DNA of 64,000 nt. It comes from Sphingomonas endophytica (GTDB taxonomy: Bacteria > Pseudomonadota > Alphaproteobacteria > Sphingomonadales > Sphingomonadaceae). The position numbers were made by a program, and so were the translations under genes. The notes below the pieces were generated by a model that saw nothing but the letters and a program-made list of their open reading frames with translations, searched no databases and had not been told where the DNA came from. How positions within the stretch are numbered: the stretch's first letter is position 1; each line of letters opens with the position of its first letter. Positions 43,009 through 51,446 of this stretch are shown here, piece by piece. The DNA lies in NCBI RefSeq assembly GCF_014199415.1, contig NZ_JACIJN010000001.1:186001-250000 (forward strand), given 5' to 3'.

Positions 43009-44595
43009 ATGAACCTCGCCCGCGCCCTGGGGTCGATCGGTGGCCTGACGCTGGTCAGCCGCGTGCTGGCGCTGGCGCGCGACACCTTGCAGGCGAGCTA
43101 TGTCGGCGCGGGCTTCGCGTCGGACGCATTCTTCGTCGCCTTCCGGCTCCCCAACATGTTCCGCGCGCTCTTCGCGGAAGGCGCCTTCTCCGCGGCGTTC
43201 ATCCCGCTCTTCAACCGCAAGGTCGCGGAAGGCGGTGGCACCGCGGCAGGAGTCGATTTCGCCGAGCGCGCGCTGGCGCTGCTGTTCCCGGTGCTGGTCA
43301 TCATGACCGTGCTGATGCTGGCGGCGGCGTGGCCCCTTACATACGGCCTTTCGCTAGGCTTTCGGCATCAAAATCCGAGCGTGGCGCAATTTGCGTTTGC
43401 CGTGATGCTGTCGCGCTTCACCATTCCCTATCTGCTGCTGATCTCGCTGGTGTCGCTGCTCGGCGGCATCCTCAATTCGCTGCATCGCTTCTGGGTCAAT
43501 GCCGCCGCACCGATCCTGCTCAACATCGCAATGGTGAGCGCGCTGATCTTCTTTCATGGCGGCGATCCCTATGCGACCGCACGGGGGCAAGCGATATCGG
43601 TGACCGTCGGCGGTGCGTTGCAGCTCGCATGGATGTGGTGGGCCTGTCGCCGCGCTGGCGTGAGCCTGCGGCTGCGGCGCCCGCGTATTGACGATGACGT
43701 AAAGCAGATGCTGAAGCTGATCGTTCCCGCAGCCGCAGGCGCGGGCGCGGCGCAGATAAATCTCGCGATCTCGACCGCATTGGCCGCCGGACTGCTGTCG
43801 GCCGGCTCGGTGTCCGCAATCTATTATGCCGACCGGCTCAACCAATTGCCGCTCGGGCTGATCGGCATCGGGCTCGGCACGATCCTGTTGCCGGTCGTGT
43901 CGCGGCTGCTGTCGCAGGGGCGCGAGGCGGAGGCGATGGAGACGCAGAATCGCGGGCTCGAACTCGCGCTGTTCCTCACCCTGCCCGCCACCGCCGCCTT
44001 CGTCTTCGCCGCCGAGTCGATCGTCCGCGGGCTGTTCCAGCATGGTGCGTTCGACAACGGCGACACGGTACGCGCGGCGCAGGCGCTCGCCGCCTTCTCG
44101 CTCGGCCTGCCCAGCTATGTGCTGGTGAAGGTGCTGACCCCCGGTTTCTACGCGCGCGCGGACACGAAGACGCCGGTGCGGCTCGCCCTCTATTCCGTCG
44201 CGATCAATCTGGTCGGCAATCTGATCCTCATCCCAACGCTCGCGCATTGGGACATCGGGCAAATCGGCCCGCCGCTCGCCACCGCGCTGGCCTCCACGAT
44301 CAACGTCGTCTCGCTCTATGTGGTGCTGGTGCGGCGTGGTCATTTCGCGCTCGATCCACAGGTGAAGCGCAAGGTCCCGCGCCTCGCGCTCGCCGCGCTG
44401 TTGATGGGCGTCGCGCTGTTGCTGGTGGCGCCGCTTGTCGCGCCATATCTCACCGGCAGCTTCGTCGTCCGCGGCGCAGCGCTTACCGTGCTCGTCGGCG
44501 CGGGCTTCGCCATCTATGCGCTGGCGTGCGTCGTCACCGGCGCGTATCGCCTCGCCGACCTCAAGACCCTCCTTCGTCGCAGAGCCTCCAGCTGA
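43009..44595 (+). CDS. murJ: Lipid II flippase MurJ
   Basis: This 14-TM flippase of the MOP superfamily moves lipid II across the inner membrane for peptidoglycan synthesis. The 528 residues start NLARALGSIGGLTLVSRVLA and include FVAFRLPNMFRALFAEGAFS (essential Arg). IYYADRLNQLPLGLIGIGLG and FYARADTKTPVRLAL are also present. GTGAGGA occurs before the ATG. Its stop shares one base with the trpS start (TGATG). Confidence 0.96.
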   Translation: MNLARALGSIGGLTLVSRVLALARDTLQASYVGAGFASDAFFVAFRLPNMFRALFAEGAFSAAFIPLFNRKVAEGGGTAAGVDFAERALALLFPVLVIMTVLMLAAAWPLTYGLSLGFRHQNPSVAQFAFAVMLSRFTIPYLLLISLVSLLGGILNSLHRFWVNAAAPILLNIAMVSALIFFHGGDPYATARGQAISVTVGGALQLAWMWWACRRAGVSLRLRRPRIDDDVKQMLKLIVPAAAGAGAAQINLAISTALAAGLLSAGSVSAIYYADRLNQLPLGLIGIGLGTILLPVVSRLLSQGREAEAMETQNRGLELALFLTLPATAAFVFAAESIVRGLFQHGAFDNGDTVRAAQALAAFSLGLPSYVLVKVLTPGFYARADTKTPVRLALYSVAINLVGNLILIPTLAHWDIGQIGPPLATALASTINVVSLYVVLVRRGHFALDPQVKRKVPRLALAALLMGVALLLVAPLVAPYLTGSFVVRGAALTVLVGAGFAIYALACVVTGAYRLADLKTLLRRRASS

Positions 44596-45611
44596 TGACC
44601 AACATGCGCGTCCTTTCCGGCATCAAACCGACCGGCAATCTCCACCTCGGCAATTATCTCGGCGCGGTGAAGCAATGGGTGGCGATGCAGGACGACATCC
44701 AGGCGTCCGGCGGCGAGACGATGTATTTCATCGCCGACCTCCACGGCCTGACCGAGTTCATCGCGCCCGCCGAGATGACCGCCAATACCGTCGAGATGAC
44801 CGCGACGCTGATCGCGGCCGGGATCGACCCGGCACGCTCGATCGTGTTCAACCAGGCGCGCGTGCCCGCCCATGCCGAGCTGGCGTGGCTGCTCAACAAT
44901 GTCGCGCGGGTCGGCTGGCTGAACCGCATGACGCAGTTCAAGGACAAGGCCGGCAAGAACCGCGAGGGCGCGTCGGTCGGGCTGTACGATTATCCGGTGC
45001 TGATGGCCGCCGACGTGCTGTTGTACAATTCGACGCACGTCCCGGTCGGCGAGGACCAGAAGCAGCATCTGGAGCTGACTCGCGACATCGCGACCAAGTT
45101 CAACACCGATTTCGGTGTCGAGCTGTTCACGCTGCCCGAACCGCTGGTCAGCAAGGCCGCGCCGCGGATCATGTCGCTACGCGATGCCGGCGTGAAGATG
45201 TCGAAGTCCAACCCGTCCGAGCAATCGGTGGTCAAGCTGGTCGACAGCGACGAGGTGATCGCCGACAAATTCCGCAAGGCCAAGACCGATCCCGACCTGT
45301 TGCCGGCGACGCTCGCCGAGCTGGAAGGCCGGCCGGAAGCCCGCAACCTGCTGACGATCTTCGCCGCGCTCGCCGATCGCACGCCAGATGCGGTGCTGGC
45401 GGACTATGCCGGCAAGGGCTTCGGGCAGTTAAAGCCCGATCTCGCCGATCTGGCGGTCGCGAAACTCGGTCCGATTCGCGACGAGATGCTGCGGCTGCTG
45501 AACGATCGCGGCGCGATCCACGCCATCCTCCGTGACGGGGCCGAACGGGCGGCGGCGCTGGCGGCACCGACCTTGCGCCAGGCACAGGAAGCGATGGGGC
45601 TGCTGATCTGA
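44595..45611 (+). CDS. trpS: Tryptophan--tRNA ligase
   Basis: TrpS is a class I synthetase of 338 residues. The HIGH-like motif is in GIKPTGNLHLGNYLGA, and the KMSKS loop is DAGVKMSKSNPSEQS. HVPVGEDQKQHLELTRDIA is another family signature. ATG at 44595 overlaps the murJ stop by one base; the longer open frame from 44247 lies inside murJ. It ends the secB-murJ-trpS run. Confidence 0.97.
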   Translation: MTNMRVLSGIKPTGNLHLGNYLGAVKQWVAMQDDIQASGGETMYFIADLHGLTEFIAPAEMTANTVEMTATLIAAGIDPARSIVFNQARVPAHAELAWLLNNVARVGWLNRMTQFKDKAGKNREGASVGLYDYPVLMAADVLLYNSTHVPVGEDQKQHLELTRDIATKFNTDFGVELFTLPEPLVSKAAPRIMSLRDAGVKMSKSNPSEQSVVKLVDSDEVIADKFRKAKTDPDLLPATLAELEGRPEARNLLTIFAALADRTPDAVLADYAGKGFGQLKPDLADLAVAKLGPIRDEMLRLLNDRGAIHAILRDGAERAAALAAPTLRQAQEAMGLLI

Positions 45612-45716
45612 CCGGCATGGCGCGTGACGCCATGTCGCGCGCCAACTATCGGTGATTTCCGCTGTCGGACGGTCGGTTGCGCGCGGAAAAACCGTGGAAA
45701 AGGGCGCTCCCAGCAT

Positions 45717-45733
45717 TTGGCATCGGTCTTGCT
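45717..45733 (+). promoter_or_regulatory. Sigma54-type promoter of the PspC gene
   Basis: TTGGCATCGGTCTTGCT has GG (45719-45720) and GC (45731-45732) ten bases apart, as in the -24/-12 consensus TGGCAC-N5-TTGCW. The predicted start near 45744 leaves about 17 bases to the ATG, including GGAGCGAG. Confidence 0.65.
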
Positions 45734-45760
45734 GATCGTCTCGCAACAACGGAGCGAGAC

Positions 45761-46045
45761 ATGACCGACCACACTGCCACCCCCGCCGCCGCCCGCGACA
45801 ACCTCTTCGGCGTTTGCGCCGCGCTCGGCGAGGACTTCGGCTTCAATCCATTGTGGCTGCGGCTCGGCTTTGCGGTCGCGCTGCTCTTCTCGCTCGAGAA
45901 GGTCCTGCTCGCCTATGCCGCGCTCGGCGTGCTGGCGCTGGTCAGCCGCTTGCTGTTCCCGAACCGCAACCGGGCGACGGCGAACGAGGTGCCGGCACCG
46001 GTCGCGAACGAGGCGGACGAAGAGGGGTATCGGCAGGCGGCGTGA
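45761..46045 (+). CDS. PspC domain membrane protein
   Basis: The 94-residue protein has the PspC pattern: DNLFGVCAALGEDFGFNPLW, a TM helix LRLGFAVALLFSLEKVLLAY and ALGVLALVSRLLF. A charged tail with many Glu and Asp follows. PspC proteins sense envelope stress at the inner membrane and tie to PspA/PspB; none of these is in the window. The start is supported by GGAGCGAG and by a sigma54-type promoter upstream. It is monocistronic and convergent with dnaA. Confidence 0.88.
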   Translation: MTDHTATPAAARDNLFGVCAALGEDFGFNPLWLRLGFAVALLFSLEKVLLAYAALGVLALVSRLLFPNRNRATANEVPAPVANEADEEGYRQAA

Positions 46046-46114
46046 GCGCCCCCCGCTGCCACGTCGCCCGCGCGGAGAGCGGTCCCGGGTGTCGCCCGCG
46101 ACCGCCCCGGCGAG

Positions 46115-47497
46115 TCAGGCCTCCAACTGGCCGAGCAGCACGTGCACCGCCTGATCGACTTCGCGGTCGCTGTCACGCAACGCCTCGATGCGGCGCACGG
46201 CATGGATCACCGTCGAATGGTCGCGCCCCCCGAACTTGCGGCCGATCTCGGGCAGCGAGCGGGTGGTGAGCCGCTTGGCGAGATACATGGCGATCTGCCG
46301 CGGCCGCGCGACCGCGCGGGCCCGACGCGCCGAGAGCAGGTCGAGCGGCTTGAGCTCGAAATGCTCACAAACCAGCTTCTGGATCTGGTCGATCGTCACG
46401 CGCCGCTGATGCCCGCGCAGCATGTCGCCGAGCGTCTGCGTCGCGAACGCCAGATCGATCGGCTGTCCGGTCAGCATCGCATAAGCGGTGACGCGGGTCA
46501 GCGCGCCTTCCAGCTCGCGGATGCTCGCAGTGATGCGCGCCGCCAGCAGGTCGAGTACGTCGTCGGGCACCCGGGTGTCGGGCATTTCGGCGACGCGGCG
46601 CGCGAGGATCGTGCGGCGCAGTTCGGGCGAGGACGGCCGGATATCGACCACCAGCCCCGAGCCGAGCCGGCCGAGGATGCGCGGCTCGATCCCGTCGAGC
46701 GCCTGCGGCGCGCGGTCGGCGGCGATCACCAGCCGCTTGCCCGCCGCCATGATCTCGTTGACGGTATGGAAGAACTCGTCCTGGGTGACGTCCTTGCCGG
46801 CGATGAACTGCAGATCGTCGATCAGCAGCAGGTCGCAGCTGCGCAGCTTCGCCTTGAACGCGAACGTATCGCGTGCGCGCATCGCGGCGACGAACTCGAA
46901 CATGAAGCGCTCGGCCGACAGCAGCATCACGCGCGCCTGCGGATGATCCGCGAGGAAGCGGTGCGCGATCGCGTTCATCAGGTGGGTCTTGCCCTGCCCG
47001 GTGCCGCCATGGATGAACAATGGGCTGAACCGCACCGCGCCCGGCGCGGCCAGCGCCTGCGCGGCGTTGAGCGCGACCATGTTCGAGGCGTCGACGACGA
47101 AGCGGTCGAAGGTCAGCCGCGGGTCGAGCGCCGGCCGCTCGGCGGCACCGCCACTCACGCCGGCCGTGACGGCGACGGGCCGGGCGGCGGGTGTCGGTGC
47201 CGTTGCCGCCGCGACCGGCGCGGCGAGGACGACCGGCGCCGCGGCGCGTGCCACGGTGTCGATCGCGACGCTGCGCACGCCGGGCAGCACGGCGCGGAAT
47301 TCGTGGAGCAGGCGATCGGCGTAGTGGCTCTTCACCCAATTGGTCATGAACGCCGACGGCAACGTCAGCCGCACGTCGACGCTGTCCTCGCCCTCCGCCA
47401 GCGCGACCGGCGCGAGCCACTGGTCGAAGACACGCGCACCGGCCGAGCGGCGCAGGTTGGCGCGGACCCGGCCCCAGGCCCGGGCCAGTTCGCTCAT
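46115..47497 (-). CDS. dnaA: Chromosomal replication initiator protein DnaA
   Basis: DnaA binds and melts the origin. It has domain I (SELARAWGRVRANLRRSAGA), a short Ala/Pro linker (II), an AAA+ domain III with Walker A GGTGQGKTHLMNAIAH, and DLLLIDDLQFIAGKD (Walker B). Domain IV has LPEIGRKFGGRDHSTVIHAV for box recognition. The start is uncertain: ATG at 47497 (460 residues), GTG codons at 47509 and 47518, or ATG at 47578. No dnaN or recF adjoins, which is usual in alphaproteobacteria. Confidence 0.96.
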   Translation of the reverse strand: MSELARAWGRVRANLRRSAGARVFDQWLAPVALAEGEDSVDVRLTLPSAFMTNWVKSHYADRLLHEFRAVLPGVRSVAIDTVARAAAPVVLAAPVAAATAPTPAARPVAVTAGVSGGAAERPALDPRLTFDRFVVDASNMVALNAAQALAAPGAVRFSPLFIHGGTGQGKTHLMNAIAHRFLADHPQARVMLLSAERFMFEFVAAMRARDTFAFKAKLRSCDLLLIDDLQFIAGKDVTQDEFFHTVNEIMAAGKRLVIAADRAPQALDGIEPRILGRLGSGLVVDIRPSSPELRRTILARRVAEMPDTRVPDDVLDLLAARITASIRELEGALTRVTAYAMLTGQPIDLAFATQTLGDMLRGHQRRVTIDQIQKLVCEHFELKPLDLLSARRARAVARPRQIAMYLAKRLTTRSLPEIGRKFGGRDHSTVIHAVRRIEALRDSDREVDQAVHVLLGQLEA

Positions 47498-47578
47498 CCC
47501 GTCATCCACTACAGCCACTTGCGTCACGCACGATTCTCCCGTCACCGCAAACGCTTGGTTCGCGGAGCCCCAGTTCAA

Positions 47579-47899
47579 AAAGTCAAACGTCCCCCTGCCC
47601 GCGGCCCCTAGCGCGTTGGCGTCCGAACATTGTCCTTATGCCGCGCAGCACGGATGGCGGCGCGGTTCGAGAGGATTAGGAACAGGCGGGTGAGTCGATC
47701 AACCCCGCGAACGGGTACGATATCGAAATAAAGCGGATTGACTCGCCCTCAGCGGCACAAATGCGTCATATTTCTCGTAACCCATTGATAATGCGCGATA
47801 AACCTTGACGCCGTCGCGAGGTCGTATCTGCGAATCGCGAGGATTCCGAGCCTTTTAGAGGGATGCTATTTTGTTCCTCGCGCGACGGGTCACAGACGC
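47579..47899. other. Non-coding region upstream of dnaA
   Basis: I see no gene in this stretch. It is richer in A and T than its surroundings and contains two GATAA pentamers ten bases apart (47787-47791 and 47797-47801), weak relatives of the DnaA box end. No full TTATCCACA box, iteron set or AT-rich unwinding element was found, so I do not call an origin. It most likely holds the dnaA promoter and its control sites. Confidence 0.5.
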
Positions 47900-47933
47900 A
47901 AAAACGCCCGCCGGGCAGGTCCCGACGGGCGTT
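47900..47933 (-). terminator. Rho-independent terminator of rpsT
   Basis: Read on the minus strand, CGCCCGTCGGG-ACCTG-CCCGGCGGGCG is followed by TTTTT. It lies 24 bases after the rpsT stop. Confidence 0.9.
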
Positions 47934-47956
47934 CGATACGCGATGCGTCGCAGGCG

Positions 47957-48220
47957 TCAGGCCAGCGCGGCAACCCGCTTGGTCAGGCGCGAGAACTTGC
48001 GCGACGCGGTGTTGCGGTGAAGCACACCCTTCGCCACGCCGCGCTGCATTTCCGGCTGCGCCGCTGCCAGCGCGGTCGTCGCCGCGGTCTTGTCACCCGC
48101 TGCCAGCGCGGCCTCGACCTTCTTCACGAAGGTCCGGATACGACCCACACGGGCACCGTTGATTTCGGCCCGGCGCTGGTTGCGGCGGATGCGCTTCTTG
48201 GCTTGCGGCGTGTTCGCCAT
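47957..48220 (-). CDS. rpsT: 30S ribosomal protein S20
   Basis: S20 binds 16S rRNA in the small subunit. The 87-residue protein begins [20 protein letters not shown], is lysine- and arginine-rich, and ends [15 protein letters not shown], fully typical. GAGGAC lies just before the ATG at 48220. It has its own promoter, overlapping the mutM 3' end, and its own terminator, so it is an independent unit. Confidence 0.98.
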   Translation of the reverse strand: MANTPQAKKRIRRNQRRAEINGARVGRIRTFVKKVEAALAAGDKTAATTALAAAQPEMQRGVAKGVLHRNTASRKFSRLTKRVAALA

Positions 48221-48292
48221 GAACGTCCTCTGATAAGTTACGGATCGATGGAAAAAGGCGCTGGGGAAGCCCTGCACCCTCGTAAGGCGCGG

Positions 48293-48321
48293 CCCATAGC
48301 CCGCCCCTGCGCCAGCGTCAA
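48293..48321 (-). promoter_or_regulatory. Sigma70-type promoter of rpsT
   Basis: On the minus strand TTGACG (48321-48316) and TATGGG (48298-48293) are 17 bases apart. The -35 box overlaps the mutM stop codon. The leader would be about 65 bases. Confidence 0.7.
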
Positions 48322-49133
48322 CTCCGCTGGCAGCGCGGACACCAGAAGGTCGAGCGTCCGCCCTCGGCATAACGCTCCACCGTTCCCCCGCAGGCGCACG
48401 GTTCGCCGGCGCGACCATAGACCGCGAATTGCTTGGAGAAATAGCCGAGCTCGCCATCGGGGCGCGCGTAATCGCGCAGCGACGATCCGCCCGCCTCGAT
48501 CGCGGCTTCCAGCACCAGCTGCACCGCCGGCACCAGCCGCGCCAGCGCCGCCGCCTCGAGCGACCCGGCAGGCGTATGCGGATCGATGCGCGCGTCGTAC
48601 AGCGCCTCGCAGACATAGATATTGCCGAGCCCGGCGACGATCCGCTGGTCGAGCAACGCCAGCTTGATCGACAGCCGCCGTCCCGCCAGCGCATGGCGTA
48701 GATGCTCGGGGGTAAATTCATCACCGAGCGGCTCCGGGCCGAGCAGGCGGAACGCCGGGAAGGCCGCGACGTCGGCGGTCGGCACCAGATCGACCGAGCC
48801 GAAGCGCCGCGGGTCGTTGAGCGCCAACACCCGCCCCGCCTCGGTCGCGAGCACGAGATGATCGTGCGGCAACAGCTCGGTCGGATCGACACGCCAGCGC
48901 CCCGACATGCCGAGATGGAAGATCAGCGAGTCGTCGCGGTCGGTATCAATCACGCCATATTTGGCGCGCCGCCGCAGCCCGATGACGCGCGCGCCGGTCA
49001 GCCGCTGGCGCAGATCGGCGGGAAAGGCGCGGCGCAGATTGTCGCGACGCGGCTCGACACGGGTCAGCACCTGCCCCTCCAGCACCGGGCGCAGGCCTCG
49101 CACGGTGGTTTCAACCTCTGGCAATTCCGGCAT
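48318..49133 (-). CDS. mutM: Formamidopyrimidine-DNA glycosylase
   Basis: MutM/Fpg excises 8-oxoguanine and cleaves the abasic site. The N-terminus is [13 protein letters not shown], with Pro2 as nucleophile and Glu3. The helix-two-turn-helix region [18 protein letters not shown] is intact. So is the C-terminal zinc finger [18 protein letters not shown] with the last CPRCQ. The 271 residues are full length. It is divergent from ubiE with a 46-bp gap. Confidence 0.97.
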   Translation of the reverse strand: MPELPEVETTVRGLRPVLEGQVLTRVEPRRDNLRRAFPADLRQRLTGARVIGLRRRAKYGVIDTDRDDSLIFHLGMSGRWRVDPTELLPHDHLVLATEAGRVLALNDPRRFGSVDLVPTADVAAFPAFRLLGPEPLGDEFTPEHLRHALAGRRLSIKLALLDQRIVAGLGNIYVCEALYDARIDPHTPAGSLEAAALARLVPAVQLVLEAAIEAGGSSLRDYARPDGELGYFSKQFAVYGRAGEPCACGGTVERYAEGGRSTFWCPRCQRS

Positions 49134-49179
49134 CTCTGCCCCCTAGCCGCTTGCATTCATGGCGGCTAGAGCGAGCGCC

Positions 49180-49911
49180 ATGAGCGAAACCGTCTCCTTC
49201 GGCTACGAAGACGTCACCCCGACCGAAAAGACCGCCCGCGTACGCGGCGTCTTCTCCAATGTCGCCAGCCGCTACGACCTGATGAACGACGCCATGTCCG
49301 GGGGCATGCACCGGCTGTGGAAGGACCGCTTCGTGCGCCGCGTGAAACCGCGTGCGGGCGAGCAGATCCTCGACATGGCCGGCGGCACCGGCGACATCGC
49401 CTTCCGTCTCGCCGAGAGCGGCGCGTCGGTGACGGTCGCGGACATCAATCCCGAGATGCTGGAGGTCGGGATCGGCCGCGCGCAGCAGCGCGGGATCGAC
49501 GGATTGGTGTGGACCGAGGCCAATGCCGAGACGCTGACCTTTCCGGACCGCTTCTTCGACACCTATACGATCGCGTTCGGGATCCGGAACGTCACCGATA
49601 TCCCCAAGGCGCTGCGGGAGGCGCATCGCGTGCTGCGGCGCGGCGGGCGCTTCTTCTGCCTCGAATTTTCGACGAACGTCTGGCCGGGGTTCGCCGAGGT
49701 CTATGACGCTTACTCGCACCATCTGGTGCCGAAGCTGGGCCAGTTGCTGGCCAACGACGCCGACAGCTACCGCTATCTGATCGAGTCGATCCGCCGCTTC
49801 CCGGACATGCCGACGTTCGAGCGGATGGTGGGCGAGGCCGGCTTCGTCCAGACGAAGGTCGAGCCGATCATGGGTGGGCTGGTCGCGATCCATAGCGGCT
49901 GGAAGATTTGA
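49180..49911 (+). CDS. ubiE: Demethylmenaquinone/ubiquinone C-methyltransferase
   Basis: UbiE (COQ5) is the C-methyltransferase of ubiquinone synthesis. Residues FGYEDVTPTEKTARVRGVFS and SRYDLMNDAMSGGMHRLWKD open the protein. SAM binding is in LDMAGGTGDIAFRLA, and IAFGIRNVTDIPKALREAHR is a family signature, with the ending MGGLVAIHSGWK. ATG at 49180 is chosen; one at 49159 adds seven residues. The stop overlaps ubiB (TTGA). Confidence 0.95.
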   Translation: MSETVSFGYEDVTPTEKTARVRGVFSNVASRYDLMNDAMSGGMHRLWKDRFVRRVKPRAGEQILDMAGGTGDIAFRLAESGASVTVADINPEMLEVGIGRAQQRGIDGLVWTEANAETLTFPDRFFDTYTIAFGIRNVTDIPKALREAHRVLRRGGRFFCLEFSTNVWPGFAEVYDAYSHHLVPKLGQLLANDADSYRYLIESIRRFPDMPTFERMVGEAGFVQTKVEPIMGGLVAIHSGWKI

Positions 49912-51446
49912 CCTCCTCGCTGGTCCACACCTGGCGGCTCCTGAAATGGGGCCGGACGCTGGCGCGCCATGGTGCGCTGCGCGGGCTGGAGCGCGACCTC
50001 AACACGCCGCCGCGGCTGCGCCGGTTGCTGCGCGTCGCGCGGCTGGGCGCGCGCGTCCCCGAGGTGCCGCGCTACGCCGATGCGTTCGAGGCGCTGGGGC
50101 CGGCGGCGATCAAGTTCGGCCAGACGCTCGCCACGCGTCCCGATCTGGTCGGCGAGGCGGCGGCGGCCGATCTGTTGCGCTTGCAGGATGCGGTGCCGCC
50201 GGTCCCCTATGCGACGATCGCGCAGACGATGCGTGGCAGCTTCGGGCGGCCACTGGAATCGCTGTTCGCCGAGATCGAGGAAGTGCCGGTCGGCGCGGCC
50301 TCGATCGCGCAGGTGCACCGCGCGGTCACCACCGACGGGCGGCGCGTCGCGGTCAAGGTGCTGCGCCCCGGCGTCGAGGAAGATTTCGCGCGCGCGATCG
50401 AGACCTATGAATGGGCCGCGGCGCAGATCGAGCCGATGGGCGGCGAGATCGCGCGCCTCCAGCCGCGACTGGTGATCGAGACGTTCAAGCGCTGGACGGC
50501 GCGCGAGCTGAATTTCACGCGCGAGGCGGCGTCGGCATCCGAACTGGCCGAGACGATGACCTCGGAGCCGAACTTCTTCGTCCCCGCGGTCGACTGGGCG
50601 CGCACCACCGGCAAGGTGCTGACGATCGAGTGGATCGACGGCATCAAATTGTCGGATCGCAAGGCGCTGGTCGCGGCGGGCTATGACCTGCCCGAGCTGG
50701 CGCGGGTGCTGGTCCATGCCTTTCTGCGGCAAGCGATCGCCGACGGCTTCTTCCACGCCGACATGCACCAGGGCAATCTGTTCGCGCTGCCCGGCAATTG
50801 CGTCGCCGCGATTGACTTCGGGATCATGGGGCGGATCGACCGGCGCGCGCGTGTCTGGCTGGCCGAGATCCTCTACGGGCTGATCACCGGCAATTACCGG
50901 CGCGTCGCCGAGATTCATTTCGAGGCGCAATACGTTCCCTCGCACCATAGCGTCGAGGAATTCGCGACCGCGTTGCGCGCGGTCGGCGAGCCGATGCGCG
51001 GGCTGCCGGTCAAGGACATGTCGATCGGGATGATGCTCGACGGGCTGTTCGGGATCACGCGCGACTTCGACATGGTGACCCAGCCGCATCTGCTGCTGCT
51101 GCAAAAGACGATGGTGATGGTCGAGGGCGTCGCCACCGGGCTCGACCCCGACATCAACCTTTGGGTGACCGCCGCGCCGCTGGTCGAGGACTGGATCCGC
51201 ACCGAGCTCGGCCCCGAAGCGGCGATCGCCGACCGGCTGGTCGCCGATGTGCGAACGCTGGCGCGGCTGCCCGAGCTGGTGCGGCGGATCGAGGCGCGTT
51301 ACCCCGCCCCCGGCGGGGCTCCGCCGCGCCCGCCACTGCGCGAGATCGAGCGCGTCCGCGTCGGCGGCGGGTGGCGCTATGCGCTGGTCGGGGCGCTCGG
51401 CGTGCTCGCAGGCGTCGCGGGCATGATGCTGGCGGGCGGATGGTAG
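49908..51446 (+). CDS. ubiB: UbiB family atypical kinase (ubiquinone biosynthesis)
   Basis: UbiB is a membrane-bound ABC1/ADCK protein that supports the late steps of ubiquinone synthesis. Its 512 residues include the KxGQ motif KFGQTLATRPDL, ASIAQVHRAVTTDGRRVAVK (Ala-rich loop and lysine), and HADMHQGNLF and AIDFGIMGRID (catalytic loop and DFG-like metal site). Two TM helices lie at the C-terminus (YALVGALGVLAGVAGMMLAG). The TTG start overlaps the ubiE stop. The 3' end overlaps the next gene by seven bases. Confidence 0.95.
   Translation: MTSSLVHTWRLLKWGRTLARHGALRGLERDLNTPPRLRRLLRVARLGARVPEVPRYADAFEALGPAAIKFGQTLATRPDLVGEAAAADLLRLQDAVPPVPYATIAQTMRGSFGRPLESLFAEIEEVPVGAASIAQVHRAVTTDGRRVAVKVLRPGVEEDFARAIETYEWAAAQIEPMGGEIARLQPRLVIETFKRWTARELNFTREAASASELAETMTSEPNFFVPAVDWARTTGKVLTIEWIDGIKLSDRKALVAAGYDLPELARVLVHAFLRQAIADGFFHADMHQGNLFALPGNCVAAIDFGIMGRIDRRARVWLAEILYGLITGNYRRVAEIHFEAQYVPSHHSVEEFATALRAVGEPMRGLPVKDMSIGMMLDGLFGITRDFDMVTQPHLLLLQKTMVMVEGVATGLDPDINLWVTAAPLVEDWIRTELGPEAAIADRLVADVRTLARLPELVRRIEARYPAPGGAPPRPPLREIERVRVGGGWRYALVGALGVLAGVAGMMLAGGW

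Noticed and set aside
46142-47611. Open frame of 489 codons opposite dnaA
   Set aside because: Shadow of dnaA caused by high GC in third positions.
47579-47956. Replication origin next to dnaA
   Set aside because: No full DnaA boxes, iterons or AT-rich unwinding element were seen, and alphaproteobacterial origins are often not beside dnaA.
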